Shown in pieces: positions 26,471 through 34,387 of a DNA stretch of 46,115 nucleotides. Source of the DNA: Alphaproteobacteria bacterium casp-alpha6. Its GTDB lineage: Bacteria; Pseudomonadota; Alphaproteobacteria; Rhodobacterales; Rhodobacteraceae. The notes beneath the pieces are model-generated. The model was not told where the DNA came from, did no database searches, and was given only the letters and a program-made list of their open reading frames with translations. Within the stretch, counting starts at the first letter, position 1; every line of letters begins with the position of its first letter. Location of the stretch: contig LFER01000060.1 in the NCBI GenBank assembly GCA_001510135.1, positions 1 to 46,115 of the forward strand, in the 5' to 3' direction. A program made the translations under genes and the position numbers.

Positions 26471-27451
26471 TTAATCTGCGGCCCGATTTTTAGGGGTGCG
26501 GTAACTCATTCGGCGCACGGAGCCTGTTTTGGAACGCATCAAAACGGTTTCGGTTGTGAAATAGCCCACTTCCCGTTTGATTCCCGGCAAGAGCGATCCG
26601 CTCGTCACGCCAGTGGCAGCAAAAATAACATCGCCCCTCACCATATCGTCGCGAGTGTAAATCCGGTTTAGGTCTGTGATCCCCGCCGAGGCCGCACGGG
26701 CCCGTTCGTCGTCATTGCGAAACAAAAGCCGTCCGTAAATTTGCCCACCCATACATTTCAGCGCGCTTGCGGCCAAAACGCCTTCAGGGGCGCCACCTGA
26801 TCCCATGTAGATGTCAATGCCTGTGATGTCAGGTTCTGCACAATGCATCACGCCCGCCACATCGCCGTCTGTGATCAAGCGAATGGAGGCACCAGTTTCT
26901 CGCAGTTCGTCCACCATCTTTTCGTGGCGCGGACGGTCGAGAACACATACCGTAATTTCTCTTTGAGAACATCCTTTTGCTTTTGCCAAAGCTTCAATGC
27001 GCTCTGACGGAGACATATCCAGCGTGACTGTGTCAAGTGCAAAGCCCGGGCCGATGGCAAGCTTGTCCATATAGACATCTGGCGCATGTAACATCGATCC
27101 CCGCGGCCCGATGGAAATTACAGTTAGCGCGTTGGGCATGTCCTTAGCGGTCAGCGTTGTGCCTTCGAGCGGATCAAGCGCGATATCAACGGCTGGACCA
27201 TGCCCTGTTCCGACTTCTTCGCCAATATACAGCATCGGGGCTTCGTCGCGCTCGCCCTCACCAATAACGACCACACCGGCAATATCCAATTTGTTCAACT
27301 GGCTGCGCATCGCATTCACAGCGGCCTGATCGGCGGCCTTTTCATCTCCCCGACCAATAAGGTCAACCGTAGCAATGGCAGCGGCTTCTGACACGCGGGC
27401 CAATCCAAGGGCCAGCATTCTGTCGTTGAAATCGGGCTTATCTATGGGCAT
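26471..27451 (-). CDS. glpX: Class II fructose-1,6-bisphosphatase
   Basis: Hydrolyses fructose 1,6-bisphosphate (and in some bacteria sedoheptulose bisphosphate) for gluconeogenesis. The 326 residues show the GlpX features: IGRGDEKAADQAAVNAMR, IGEGERDEAPMLYIGEEVG, the metal site DIALDPLEGTT, and GSGGAPEGVLAASALKCMGG, all lithium-sensitive phosphatase-fold motifs. The ATG at 27451 is upstream of the FNDRMLALGLARVSE segment typical of the N-terminus. It sits 38 nt after hom and 14 nt before recJ. Confidence 0.95.
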   Translation of the reverse strand: MPIDKPDFNDRMLALGLARVSEAAAIATVDLIGRGDEKAADQAAVNAMRSQLNKLDIAGVVVIGEGERDEAPMLYIGEEVGTGHGPAVDIALDPLEGTTLTAKDMPNALTVISIGPRGSMLHAPDVYMDKLAIGPGFALDTVTLDMSPSERIEALAKAKGCSQREITVCVLDRPRHEKMVDELRETGASIRLITDGDVAGVMHCAEPDITGIDIYMGSGGAPEGVLAASALKCMGGQIYGRLLFRNDDERARAASAGITDLNRIYTRDDMVRGDVIFAATGVTSGSLLPGIKREVGYFTTETVLMRSKTGSVRRMSYRTPKNRAAD

Positions 27452-27489
27452 GAAAAATCCTGCTTGTTCCGTCTTATTTGTAAAATCGG

Positions 27490-28776
27490 TTATATGTTTT
27501 CTATACGGATCGCCACGGGCGTGCCGTCTAAAACACCCGTTTTATGCATGTTTTGCAAAGCGGTGTCCAATGCCTCTCGTCCAGTTTTATGGGTGACGAT
27601 CAAAACGGGTGCTGTTTCCTCACTATGTCCATACTGGCGCATGCGATCTATGGATACGCCCTCTTGGCCCAGAACTGTTGCAATTTTGGCAAGCGCGCCC
27701 GGCTTGTCCTGAAGCCTGAGGCGGATGTAGTAGGGCGCCGGTGTTACCGTGCTGGACGGTTCTGATTTGACAAGTGTTTTGGCAGACTGACCAAAGGTTG
27801 AAATACGAATTCCCCGTGCGATTTCGATGATATCTGACATGACTGCGCTTGCCGTAGGACCTGCGCCGGCACCAGGTCCGCCAAGCACAATGCGGCCCAC
27901 TTCGTCGCCTTCGATCACGACCATATTGGTGCCCCCTTCCAATTGACCAATCGGGGAAGCTTTGGGAACAAGGCAGGGTGACATCCTCTGCTCAAGTCCG
28001 GTATCGCTCATCTGTGCAACGCCCAATAGCTTTATGCGATAGCCCATGTCATCGGCCTGTTCGATATCTTCTAGCGCGATATGTTGAATACCCTCTAGGG
28101 CGACAGAGGTAAAATCGACACGGGTTCCAAATGCGATGGCGCTTAACAGTGAAAGTTTATGGCCCGCATCAATCCCTCCGACATCCAACATGGGATCCGC
28201 TTCAAGATAACCAAGTTCTGCACATTCTTCAAACAGCGCATCATACCCCCGCCCCGTCGCCTGCATTTGGGTCAGGATATAGTTGCAGGTTCCGTTCATT
28301 ACACCCATGACACGCGATATCCGATTACCCGCAAGACCTTCGGTCAGTGATTTGATCACAGGGATGCCCCCCGCAACAGCCGCCTCAAAGCGGATCAGGG
28401 CATTCTTTTCCTCAGCCATCGTTGCAAGTTCATGTCCAAAATGTGCAAGCATCGCCTTGTTTGCGGTCACCACATCTTTACCAGCCGCCAATGCCGCTTT
28501 TGTCGCCTCAAGCGCGGGACCGTCGTGACCTCCCATAAGTTCAACAAAGACATCCACATCATCGCGTTGCGCCAGATCAACGGGATCATTTTCCCAGGCA
28601 TAATCCGTGAATGCTACGCCTCTGTCTTTCTGTCTATCTCGGGCAGACACGGCAGTAATGAACAATTCACGACCTGTGCGTTGCTGGAGTAACCCCGCCT
28701 TGTTGCGCAGAATTTTTACAACACCGATCCCAACGGTTCCCAGCCCGGCAATCCCGAGGCGTAAAGGCTGCGTCAT
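27490..28776 (-). CDS. hom: Homoserine dehydrogenase
   Basis: Reduces aspartate semialdehyde to homoserine with NAD(P)H, leading to threonine and methionine. The 428-residue protein has the Rossmann motif LGIAGLGTVGIGVVKIL at the N-terminus, the VVTANKAML and EAAVAGGIPVIK segments, MGVMNGTCNYILTQM, the catalytic region EADPMLDVGGIDAGHKLSLL, and a C-terminal ACT domain (YYIRLRLQDKPGALAKIATVL) for feedback control by threonine. The start is ATG 28776 with AGAGGA at good spacing; 29 upstream codons are open but lack support. It is the first gene of the hom-glpX-recJ unit. Confidence 0.95.
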   Translation of the reverse strand: MTQPLRLGIAGLGTVGIGVVKILRNKAGLLQQRTGRELFITAVSARDRQKDRGVAFTDYAWENDPVDLAQRDDVDVFVELMGGHDGPALEATKAALAAGKDVVTANKAMLAHFGHELATMAEEKNALIRFEAAVAGGIPVIKSLTEGLAGNRISRVMGVMNGTCNYILTQMQATGRGYDALFEECAELGYLEADPMLDVGGIDAGHKLSLLSAIAFGTRVDFTSVALEGIQHIALEDIEQADDMGYRIKLLGVAQMSDTGLEQRMSPCLVPKASPIGQLEGGTNMVVIEGDEVGRIVLGGPGAGAGPTASAVMSDIIEIARGIRISTFGQSAKTLVKSEPSSTVTPAPYYIRLRLQDKPGALAKIATVLGQEGVSIDRMRQYGHSEETAPVLIVTHKTGREALDTALQNMHKTGVLDGTPVAIRIENI

Positions 28777-28917
28777 AGAATGATCCTCTTTTAATCCTTT
28801 TATACTGCCTCTATCGCGTTCATTTGAGAGGTGCAACGCTTCGCGCAGGTCTAATAGCGGCATTGGACGGGAATTTCAGACCTTTCACCACCTCTCGCCT
28901 TTCGTTAGAGTGAAGCT

Positions 28918-29523
28918 ATGGCAAGAACTTATGGCTCATTTTCGCAAATTACCGCGCCGAAAGTTTACAAAACGGCACTGAGGCTTTTTGCACAATATGG
29001 ATATGCGGCTGTGTCCATGCGCCAGATCGCCAGAGACGTAGGTGTTCAGGCGGGGGCGCTTTATCACTATACGCCGGACAAACAGACGCTTTTGTTCACC
29101 ATAATGCGCGATCATATGGAAAGTCTATTATGTGCTTGGGATGCCTGCCCCAAAAGCGATGAGCCCGTTTTCCAATTAAAGGAATTCATTCAATTTCATC
29201 TGACGTTTCACCTGCATAAAACTGATGAGGTCTTTGTTGCTTACATGGAGCTCAGAAATCTGACTGACGAGAATTTTTCAGTGATCGAAGAATTGAGACG
29301 GCGTTATGAATTGGTTTTGGAACAAATCCTCGTGCGCGGTGCCAAAGCCGGTGTGTTTCATATCACAGATGCGCGCGTCGCCACGCTTGCGCTGATCGGG
29401 ATGCTCAAGGAGGTGGGCACGTGGTACCGACCCGATGGCCGCCTCAGTCGTTCTGAAATTACAAATATCTACCAAGATATGGCCGCACGTTTTCTGCGGG
29501 TGGACACCTCAGTGGCACCTTAA
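28918..29523 (+). CDS. TetR/AcrR-family regulator
   Basis: A 201-residue one-component regulator. The N-terminal helix-turn-helix lies at about residues 20-65 (ALRLFAQYGYAAVSMRQIARDVGVQAGALYHYTPDKQTLLFTIMRDHM). The C-terminal helical ligand-binding domain contains LTFHLHKTDEVFVAYMELRNL and GMLKEVGTWYRPDGRLS, a layout seen in regulators of acyl-CoA and branched-chain metabolism. The next gene downstream is a 3-hydroxyisobutyrate-dehydrogenase-like gene, but a terminator separates them. It is divergent from hom. Confidence 0.88.
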   Translation: MARTYGSFSQITAPKVYKTALRLFAQYGYAAVSMRQIARDVGVQAGALYHYTPDKQTLLFTIMRDHMESLLCAWDACPKSDEPVFQLKEFIQFHLTFHLHKTDEVFVAYMELRNLTDENFSVIEELRRRYELVLEQILVRGAKAGVFHITDARVATLALIGMLKEVGTWYRPDGRLSRSEITNIYQDMAARFLRVDTSVAP

Positions 29524-29524
29524 G

Positions 29525-29550
29525 TTCACGGTTTGCTCTGTGAAGTTTTT
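29525..29550 (+). terminator. Rho-independent terminator of the TetR gene
   Basis: TTCACGG (29525-29531), 6-nt loop, CTGTGAA (29538-29544), then G and five T. It begins 2 nt after the stop codon. Confidence 0.75.
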
Positions 29551-29656
29551 GGGTGAGCAGCAAAAGACACTTTTGGCTCTGGCATGTCGTAAATAGAACG
29601 GTCTTTTCTCAAAACAAAGTGTCATTTTCCCGTAAATGCTGAATAGGAGGACTGGC

Positions 29657-30604
29657 ATGAAAGTCGGATTTATTGGTTTGGGAAATGTTGGGGGCAAGCT
29701 TGCCGGAAGCTTGTTGCGCAACGGAACAGATATTACGGTTTGTGATCTGAACGCTGATCTTGTCGACTCTTTCACAGCCCAAGGGGCAAAAGGAACCATG
29801 ACCCCCGCAGATCTCATGCAGAGATGCGACATTGTCATTACGTGCTTGCCAAGCCCTGCGGCTTCTGATGCTGTGATGGGCGATATGCTCCCCCATGTGA
29901 CCGGCGGAAAAATCTGGATGGAAATGTCCACCACAGACGAAGCCGAGGTCAAACGGCTGGGCGCAAAAGTTATTGAAGCCGGAGGATTGGCGGCGGATTG
30001 TCCGGTCTCGGGGGGATGTCACAGGGCGGCCACTGGAAATATCAGTATTTTTGCAGGATGTGATCGCCGTACATTTGAAACCATTTTGCCTTTATTGACG
30101 AAAATGGGGCGCAGGGTCCTTCACACAGGTGAGCTTGGTTCCGCAAGCGTGCTAAAGGTTATCACAAATTATCTTGCCACCGCAAATCTTGTTTCCTGCA
30201 CGGAGGCGCTCACAGTGGCCAAAGCAAGTGGCATGGACCTTGCCACCGCTTATGAGGCGATAAAAATATCTTCGGGAACGTCTTTCGTGCATGAAACCGA
30301 AAGTCAGGTCATTCTTAATGGGAGCAGGGATATTTCCTTCACCATGGATCTTGTCGCCAAAGACATCGGCTTGTTTCAGGAAGTTGCAGATCGCGCTGAT
30401 GTAGCCTTGGAGCTCAGCCCGCTTTTGATTTCCATTTTCAAGGATGGAATTGAAAAATATGGCCCGCGCGAGCTGTCGCCAAATATTATCAAACGCTTGG
30501 AAGAACGCACCGGTTTGTCGATCCTTGCGCCTGGGTTTCCTGCAGAAATGGAAGATGATGAGCCAGAAGAGCCGGGTTATGAGATAAAAGTCGCCTCTGC
30601 GTAG
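29657..30604 (+). CDS. NAD(P)-dependent oxidoreductase, 3-hydroxyisobutyrate dehydrogenase family
   Basis: A 315-residue beta-hydroxyacid dehydrogenase. N-terminal MKVGFIGLGNVGGKLAGSLL is the NAD(P) Rossmann motif; DCPVSGGCHRAATGNISIFAGCD is the substrate-binding signature; GSASVLKVITNYLATANLV contains the catalytic lysine. The helical C-terminal domain has ISFTMDLVAKDIGLFQE. The substrate could be 3-hydroxyisobutyrate, tartronate semialdehyde or a related acid. The start is ATG 29657, with AGGAGG 8 nt upstream. The C-terminal 20 residues are acidic (MEDDEPEEPGYEIKVASA) and the last codons are tandemly duplicated past the stop. Confidence 0.88.
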   Translation: MKVGFIGLGNVGGKLAGSLLRNGTDITVCDLNADLVDSFTAQGAKGTMTPADLMQRCDIVITCLPSPAASDAVMGDMLPHVTGGKIWMEMSTTDEAEVKRLGAKVIEAGGLAADCPVSGGCHRAATGNISIFAGCDRRTFETILPLLTKMGRRVLHTGELGSASVLKVITNYLATANLVSCTEALTVAKASGMDLATAYEAIKISSGTSFVHETESQVILNGSRDISFTMDLVAKDIGLFQEVADRADVALELSPLLISIFKDGIEKYGPRELSPNIIKRLEERTGLSILAPGFPAEMEDDEPEEPGYEIKVASA

Positions 30605-30625
30605 ACAAAAGTCGCCTCAGAATAG
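30584..30625 (+). repeat. 21-bp tandem duplication covering the stop codon
   Basis: Two adjacent 21-nt units, 30584-30604 and 30605-30625, share AAAAGTCGCCTC and end in TAG. The first encodes IKVASA-stop; the second, TKVASE-stop, lies outside the gene. Confidence 0.75.
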
Positions 30626-30800
30626 AAAATTGCAAGCCTTTTGGGATAAACCACTGGGAAATATAATTTCGGTTTATTCGCTGTCGAATTCCAAATACCT
30701 TTCAGGCTGAGAAACCTTAAGGAGCCAAGGAAGATTTTAATCTCGCGCGGTCGCGCAAAAAAAGCATGATAGAACAATCAGCCTTTCCAAGGAGGACTAA

Positions 30801-32231
30801 ATGTTAAACTCACAAGAGCCCAGTTTTCGCGAAAGCGTCGACATCATGTTTAACCGTGCAGTGGAAACGATTGACCTGCCGCCAGGGATGAAAGAGAAAA
30901 TCCGCGTCTGTAACGCCGTCTATACTGTGCGCTTTGGCGTGCGGCTGCGTGGAGAGGTCAAGACCTTTACCGGCCATCGCGCTGTCCATTCAGAACATAT
31001 GGAACCTGTCAAAGGCGGCATCAGATATGCAGACACGGTGAATCGCGATGAGGTAGAGGCGCTCGCCGCGCTGATGACCTATAAATGTGCCTTGGTGGAT
31101 ACACCCTTTGGCGGATCAAAAGGAGGGCTTTGCATAAACCCGCGCGAGTATGACGAAAATGAATTGGAACTGATCACGCGCCGCTTTGCCTACGAACTGA
31201 TAAAACGCGACCTTATTCACCCAAGCCAGAATGTCCCGGCCCCGGATATGGGGACAGGGGAACGTGAAATGGCATGGATTGCGGACCAATACGCGCGCAT
31301 GAACACCACCGACATAAATGCACGGGCCTGTGTGACGGGAAAACCGATCAATTTAGGCGGAATTCAGGGGCGGGTCGAAGCAACGGGTCGGGGGGTGCAA
31401 TATGCGATTCGCGAATTTTTCCGTGAACCTTTGGATATCGCCAAAGCGGGGCTTAAGGGGGGAATCGACGGAAAACGTATTATAATACAGGGGCTTGGAA
31501 ATGTGGGCTACCATGCGGCGAAGTTTCTAAGCCAAGAAGACGGCGCAATCATTAAAGCGGTTATAGAGCGTGATGGCGCTCTTTCGTCTGATCAGGGATT
31601 GAACATTGATGAGCTGCGTGACTGGATCGCACAAAATGGCGGCGTCAAAGGGTTCCCGGGCGTGACCTACCATGAAAACGGCAGTGCCCTTCTTGAAGCG
31701 GAGTGTGATATCCTCATTCCCGCAGCCCTTGAGGGGGTGATCCACAAGGACAACGCGGCCAATATCAAAGCCTCTCTTATCGTGGAGGCCGCTAATGGCC
31801 CTGTCACATCAGGCGCGGATGAAATCCTGCGTAAAAAGGGATGTGTGATTATTCCTGACATGTACGCCAATGCTGGCGGAGTGACCGTGTCTTATTTCGA
31901 ATGGGTGAAAAACCTCAGCCACATCCGTTTTGGGCGGATGCAACGGCGCGAACAGGAGGCACGCAATGAAATGGTCATTCACGAACTTGAAAGACTCTCT
32001 GATGCGATGGGCGATAAGTGGGACCTCTCCCATGATTTTCGCACCAAATACCTGAAAGGGGCAGGGGAACTGGAACTGGTCCGTTCGGGTCTGGACGACA
32101 CCATGCGCGCAGCACTGCAATCCATGCGCGCCCTCTGGCATGAAAGAGAGGCGGTGACGGACCTGCGCATGGCGGCCTACCTCGTTTCTATCGAAAAAAT
32201 CGCGGCAAGCTATAAAGCCAAAGGGTTGTAA
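30801..32231 (+). CDS. gdhA: Glutamate dehydrogenase (Glu/Leu/Phe/Val dehydrogenase family)
   Basis: A 476-residue enzyme interconverting glutamate and 2-oxoglutarate plus ammonium. Motifs are EPVKGGIRYADTVNRDEVEALAALMTYKCALVDTPFGGSKGG, with the catalytic lysine, NVPAPDMGTGEREMAWIADQY with the catalytic Asp, and the cofactor fold RIIIQGLGNVGYHAAKFL, then VIIPDMYANAGGVTVSYFEW. Length and sequence fit the hexameric type found in alphaproteobacteria. AAGGAGG precedes the ATG at ideal spacing. It stands before the sarcosine oxidase operon, separated by a 575-bp gap, so co-regulation is possible but not shown. The final segment LRMAAYLVSIEKIAASYKAKGL is typical of the family. Confidence 0.94.
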   Translation: MLNSQEPSFRESVDIMFNRAVETIDLPPGMKEKIRVCNAVYTVRFGVRLRGEVKTFTGHRAVHSEHMEPVKGGIRYADTVNRDEVEALAALMTYKCALVDTPFGGSKGGLCINPREYDENELELITRRFAYELIKRDLIHPSQNVPAPDMGTGEREMAWIADQYARMNTTDINARACVTGKPINLGGIQGRVEATGRGVQYAIREFFREPLDIAKAGLKGGIDGKRIIIQGLGNVGYHAAKFLSQEDGAIIKAVIERDGALSSDQGLNIDELRDWIAQNGGVKGFPGVTYHENGSALLEAECDILIPAALEGVIHKDNAANIKASLIVEAANGPVTSGADEILRKKGCVIIPDMYANAGGVTVSYFEWVKNLSHIRFGRMQRREQEARNEMVIHELERLSDAMGDKWDLSHDFRTKYLKGAGELELVRSGLDDTMRAALQSMRALWHEREAVTDLRMAAYLVSIEKIAASYKAKGL

Positions 32232-32806
32232 GCCGACCAAAGGGGCAACCGCCCCGCAGCACCCCCCAAAAGGGTTCCAGATGGGCAAACGAGGTCATCG
32301 CAAAGCTTCGCCAATACCCGGTAATTTTCCCTTGACTGCAGCCTGATGAATTTGACACAAAGTTGCTACTTAGAGTTGGTGCCTTCTTTGATAACTGGAA
32401 AACATTTTGAAATCAGGGCACTACAGTCAGAGTGTTCCCCAGCCGCGTGGGGATGGACCGTATTATTTATTTTTATGAAAATTGCGATTTGCGCGCCTGA
32501 GCGACAAATACGATCAAACTTTTGGCTTGTTTGGAGCGCTACCTTGTTTGCGATGAAGAATAAGACGTTAAATCCTTTTGTCCTTTAGAGGCAACGAACC
32601 CTCGTTTGCAGATCTCTTTGCACATTTCAAAGGCATCTGCCGATCCTGTGTTTTGTAGTGCAGGGGTGCAATATAGTCCTGCCATATGTTTTTAAGAAAG
32701 CCTGCGTGCCCCAGGAAATCGCAGCTTCAGCGAATAACAGTCGATTTTCTATTGATTTCCTTTGCAACTCAAGGCTCATTGGGGGGGGCGGTTTTTGAGG
32801 GCGTTT
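32232..32806. other. Intergenic region between gdh and soxB
   Basis: 575 bp. Early on, GGGGC-AACC-GCCCC (32243-32256) is a short stem that might end gdh transcription, without a T-run. At 32432-32460 lies the CRISPR-like repeat. An 80-codon plus-strand frame (32346-32588) runs across that repeat and shows no domain. The last 200 bp before soxB have no clear promoter or gene; a degenerate minus-strand frame around 32580-32690 is not convincing. Confidence 0.5.
32432..32460 (+). repeat. Solitary 29-nt sequence resembling a type I-E CRISPR repeat
   Basis: The sequence begins GTGTTCCCC and ends GGGGATGGACCG, with CCCCA and TGGGG able to form a 5-bp stem around GCCGCG. Length (29), both conserved ends and the central hairpin match type I-E repeats. 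No second copy is seen at a 61-nt spacing on either side or elsewhere in the window, and no cas gene is present. The T-rich stretch after it (TATTATTTATTTTTAT) would also fit a weak terminator. Confidence 0.55.
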
Positions 32807-34060
32807 ATGAAATTTTCTGGATTTGAGCTTTTAAAGCAGGGTCTGACGGGCAATACAGGTTGGGCCCCCCATTGGCGCAGGCCAAAGCCCAAAGGCGCTT
32901 ATGACATCGTCATCATTGGCGGGGGCGGGCATGGGCTTGCCACGGCCTATTACCTTGCCAAAAATCACGGTCTGCAAAATATTGCGGTGCTGGAAAAAGG
33001 CTACCTTGGCGGGGGCAATATCGGGCGCAATACGACGATTGTGCGCTCCAACTATATGATGCCCGGCAATTCCGAATTTTACAGCCATTCGCTCAAGCTT
33101 TGGGAAGGCATGGAGCAGGATTTGAATTTCAATACCATGATGTCCCAGAGGGGCCAGATTGTGTTGTTTCATTCTGACGGGCAGCGCGATGCCGCCGTAA
33201 GACGTGCCAATGCGATGATCAATCGTGGTGATGATGCAGAGATTCTGACAACTGCCGAAGTGCGCAAACATGCCCCATACCTCAATTTCGATAGCGCCCG
33301 TTTCCCAATTTATGGCGGGATATTACAGCGTCGTGCCGGAACTGCACGCCATGACGCGGTGGCCTGGGGGTACGCGCGCGGCGCCGATCTGCGCGGTGTG
33401 GATCTTATCCAGAACTGCGAAGTTACCGGTATGGATATTGAAAACGGGCGTGTGCAGGGGGTGCAAACCACCCAAGGACCGATCAAGGCCAAAAAAGTTG
33501 CTATGGTTACAGCGGGGCGGTCCAGTCAGGTCGCGGCCCTTGCGGGCATGCGGCTTCCTATTGAAAGCCATATTTTACAGGCTTTTGTCAGCGAGGGTTT
33601 AAAACCCGTCATTCACCATGTGATCAGCTTTGGCATGGGGCATTTTTATATCAGCCAATCCGATAAGGGCGGTTTGGTTTTTGGGGGCAATCTTGATTAT
33701 TACGCCTCTTATGCGGCACGGGGCAATCTTGCGATGAAGGAACATGTTATGGAGGCCGCGATGGCGTTGATGCCGATTATCGGGCAGGCCAAAGTCCTAC
33801 GCTCTTGGGGGGGCATCATGGACATGTCGCCGGACGGAAGCCCGATCATTGATAAGACGCATATTGAAGGTCTCTATCTGAATTGTGGATGGTGTTATGG
33901 CGGGTTTAAGGCGGTTCCGGCCTCTGGCTATGGATTTGCCCATTTGATTGCCACGGACAACCATCATCCAACGGCCTCGGGATTTCGTTTGGACCGGTTT
34001 CGCACCGGCTATGGTCTCATGGATGAAGAAGGGACCGGATCGCAGCACAATCTGCATTAA
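32807..34060 (+). CDS. soxB: Sarcosine oxidase subunit beta
   Basis: The catalytic FAD subunit of heterotetrameric sarcosine oxidase, which demethylates sarcosine to glycine and passes the one-carbon unit to tetrahydrofolate. The 417 residues carry the FAD fold DIVIIGGGGHGLATAYYLAK at about 33-52, RNTTIVRSNYMMPGN, and RRAGTARHDAVAWGYA, where H182 corresponds to the histidine that covalently holds FMN. The C-terminus GSPIIDKTHIEGLYLNCGWCYGGFKAVPASG is typical. I start at ATG 32807 with a GAGGG site; an upstream TTG at 32762 is unlikely. The order soxB-soxD-soxA-soxG is the usual operon order. Confidence 0.95.
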   Translation: MKFSGFELLKQGLTGNTGWAPHWRRPKPKGAYDIVIIGGGGHGLATAYYLAKNHGLQNIAVLEKGYLGGGNIGRNTTIVRSNYMMPGNSEFYSHSLKLWEGMEQDLNFNTMMSQRGQIVLFHSDGQRDAAVRRANAMINRGDDAEILTTAEVRKHAPYLNFDSARFPIYGGILQRRAGTARHDAVAWGYARGADLRGVDLIQNCEVTGMDIENGRVQGVQTTQGPIKAKKVAMVTAGRSSQVAALAGMRLPIESHILQAFVSEGLKPVIHHVISFGMGHFYISQSDKGGLVFGGNLDYYASYAARGNLAMKEHVMEAAMALMPIIGQAKVLRSWGGIMDMSPDGSPIIDKTHIEGLYLNCGWCYGGFKAVPASGYGFAHLIATDNHHPTASGFRLDRFRTGYGLMDEEGTGSQHNLH

Positions 34061-34105
34061 CGGTTAGGGTAGAAGCATGAAAATAAAGCATATTGGAAGG
34101 CTGGG

Positions 34106-34387
34106 ATGAGGGTGATCTGTCCAAAATGTGGCGAGCGGGATTTGAAAGAATTCTACTATCAGGGGGACGTTCTGGCGCTGGGCCGCCCGGATCCAGATGC
34201 GGATGAAACGCTGTGGAACGACTATCTTCATAACCGTGACAATCCCTCTGGGGTGCGAGAGGATCTCTGGTATCATGAGGCGGGCTGCAGCGCATGGATC
34301 GTCGTAACGCGCAACACTGCCACCCATGAGATTTTGAAAACTGAACTTGCCACATCGCGCAAGACCGCAGAGGAGGGCAACGCGTGA
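34106..34387 (+). CDS. soxD: Sarcosine oxidase subunit delta
   Basis: A 93-residue zinc-binding subunit of heterotetrameric sarcosine oxidase. The ligands are visible as C5 and C8 in CPKCG and H57 and C61 in WYHEAGCSAW. YYQGDVLALGRPDPDADETLWNDYLHNRDNPSG is strongly conserved in the family. GGAAGG precedes the ATG. It starts 45 nt after soxB, and its TGA overlaps the GTG of soxA (GTGA), implying coupled translation. Confidence 0.95.
   Translation: MRVICPKCGERDLKEFYYQGDVLALGRPDPDADETLWNDYLHNRDNPSGVREDLWYHEAGCSAWIVVTRNTATHEILKTELATSRKTAEEGNA

Noticed and set aside
32432..32460. A full CRISPR array
   Set aside because: Only one repeat-like unit was found; no second copy at the expected spacing.
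32346..32588. 80-codon plus-strand frame after gdh
   Set aside because: It runs through the CRISPR-like repeat, has no recognisable motif and no ribosome-binding site.
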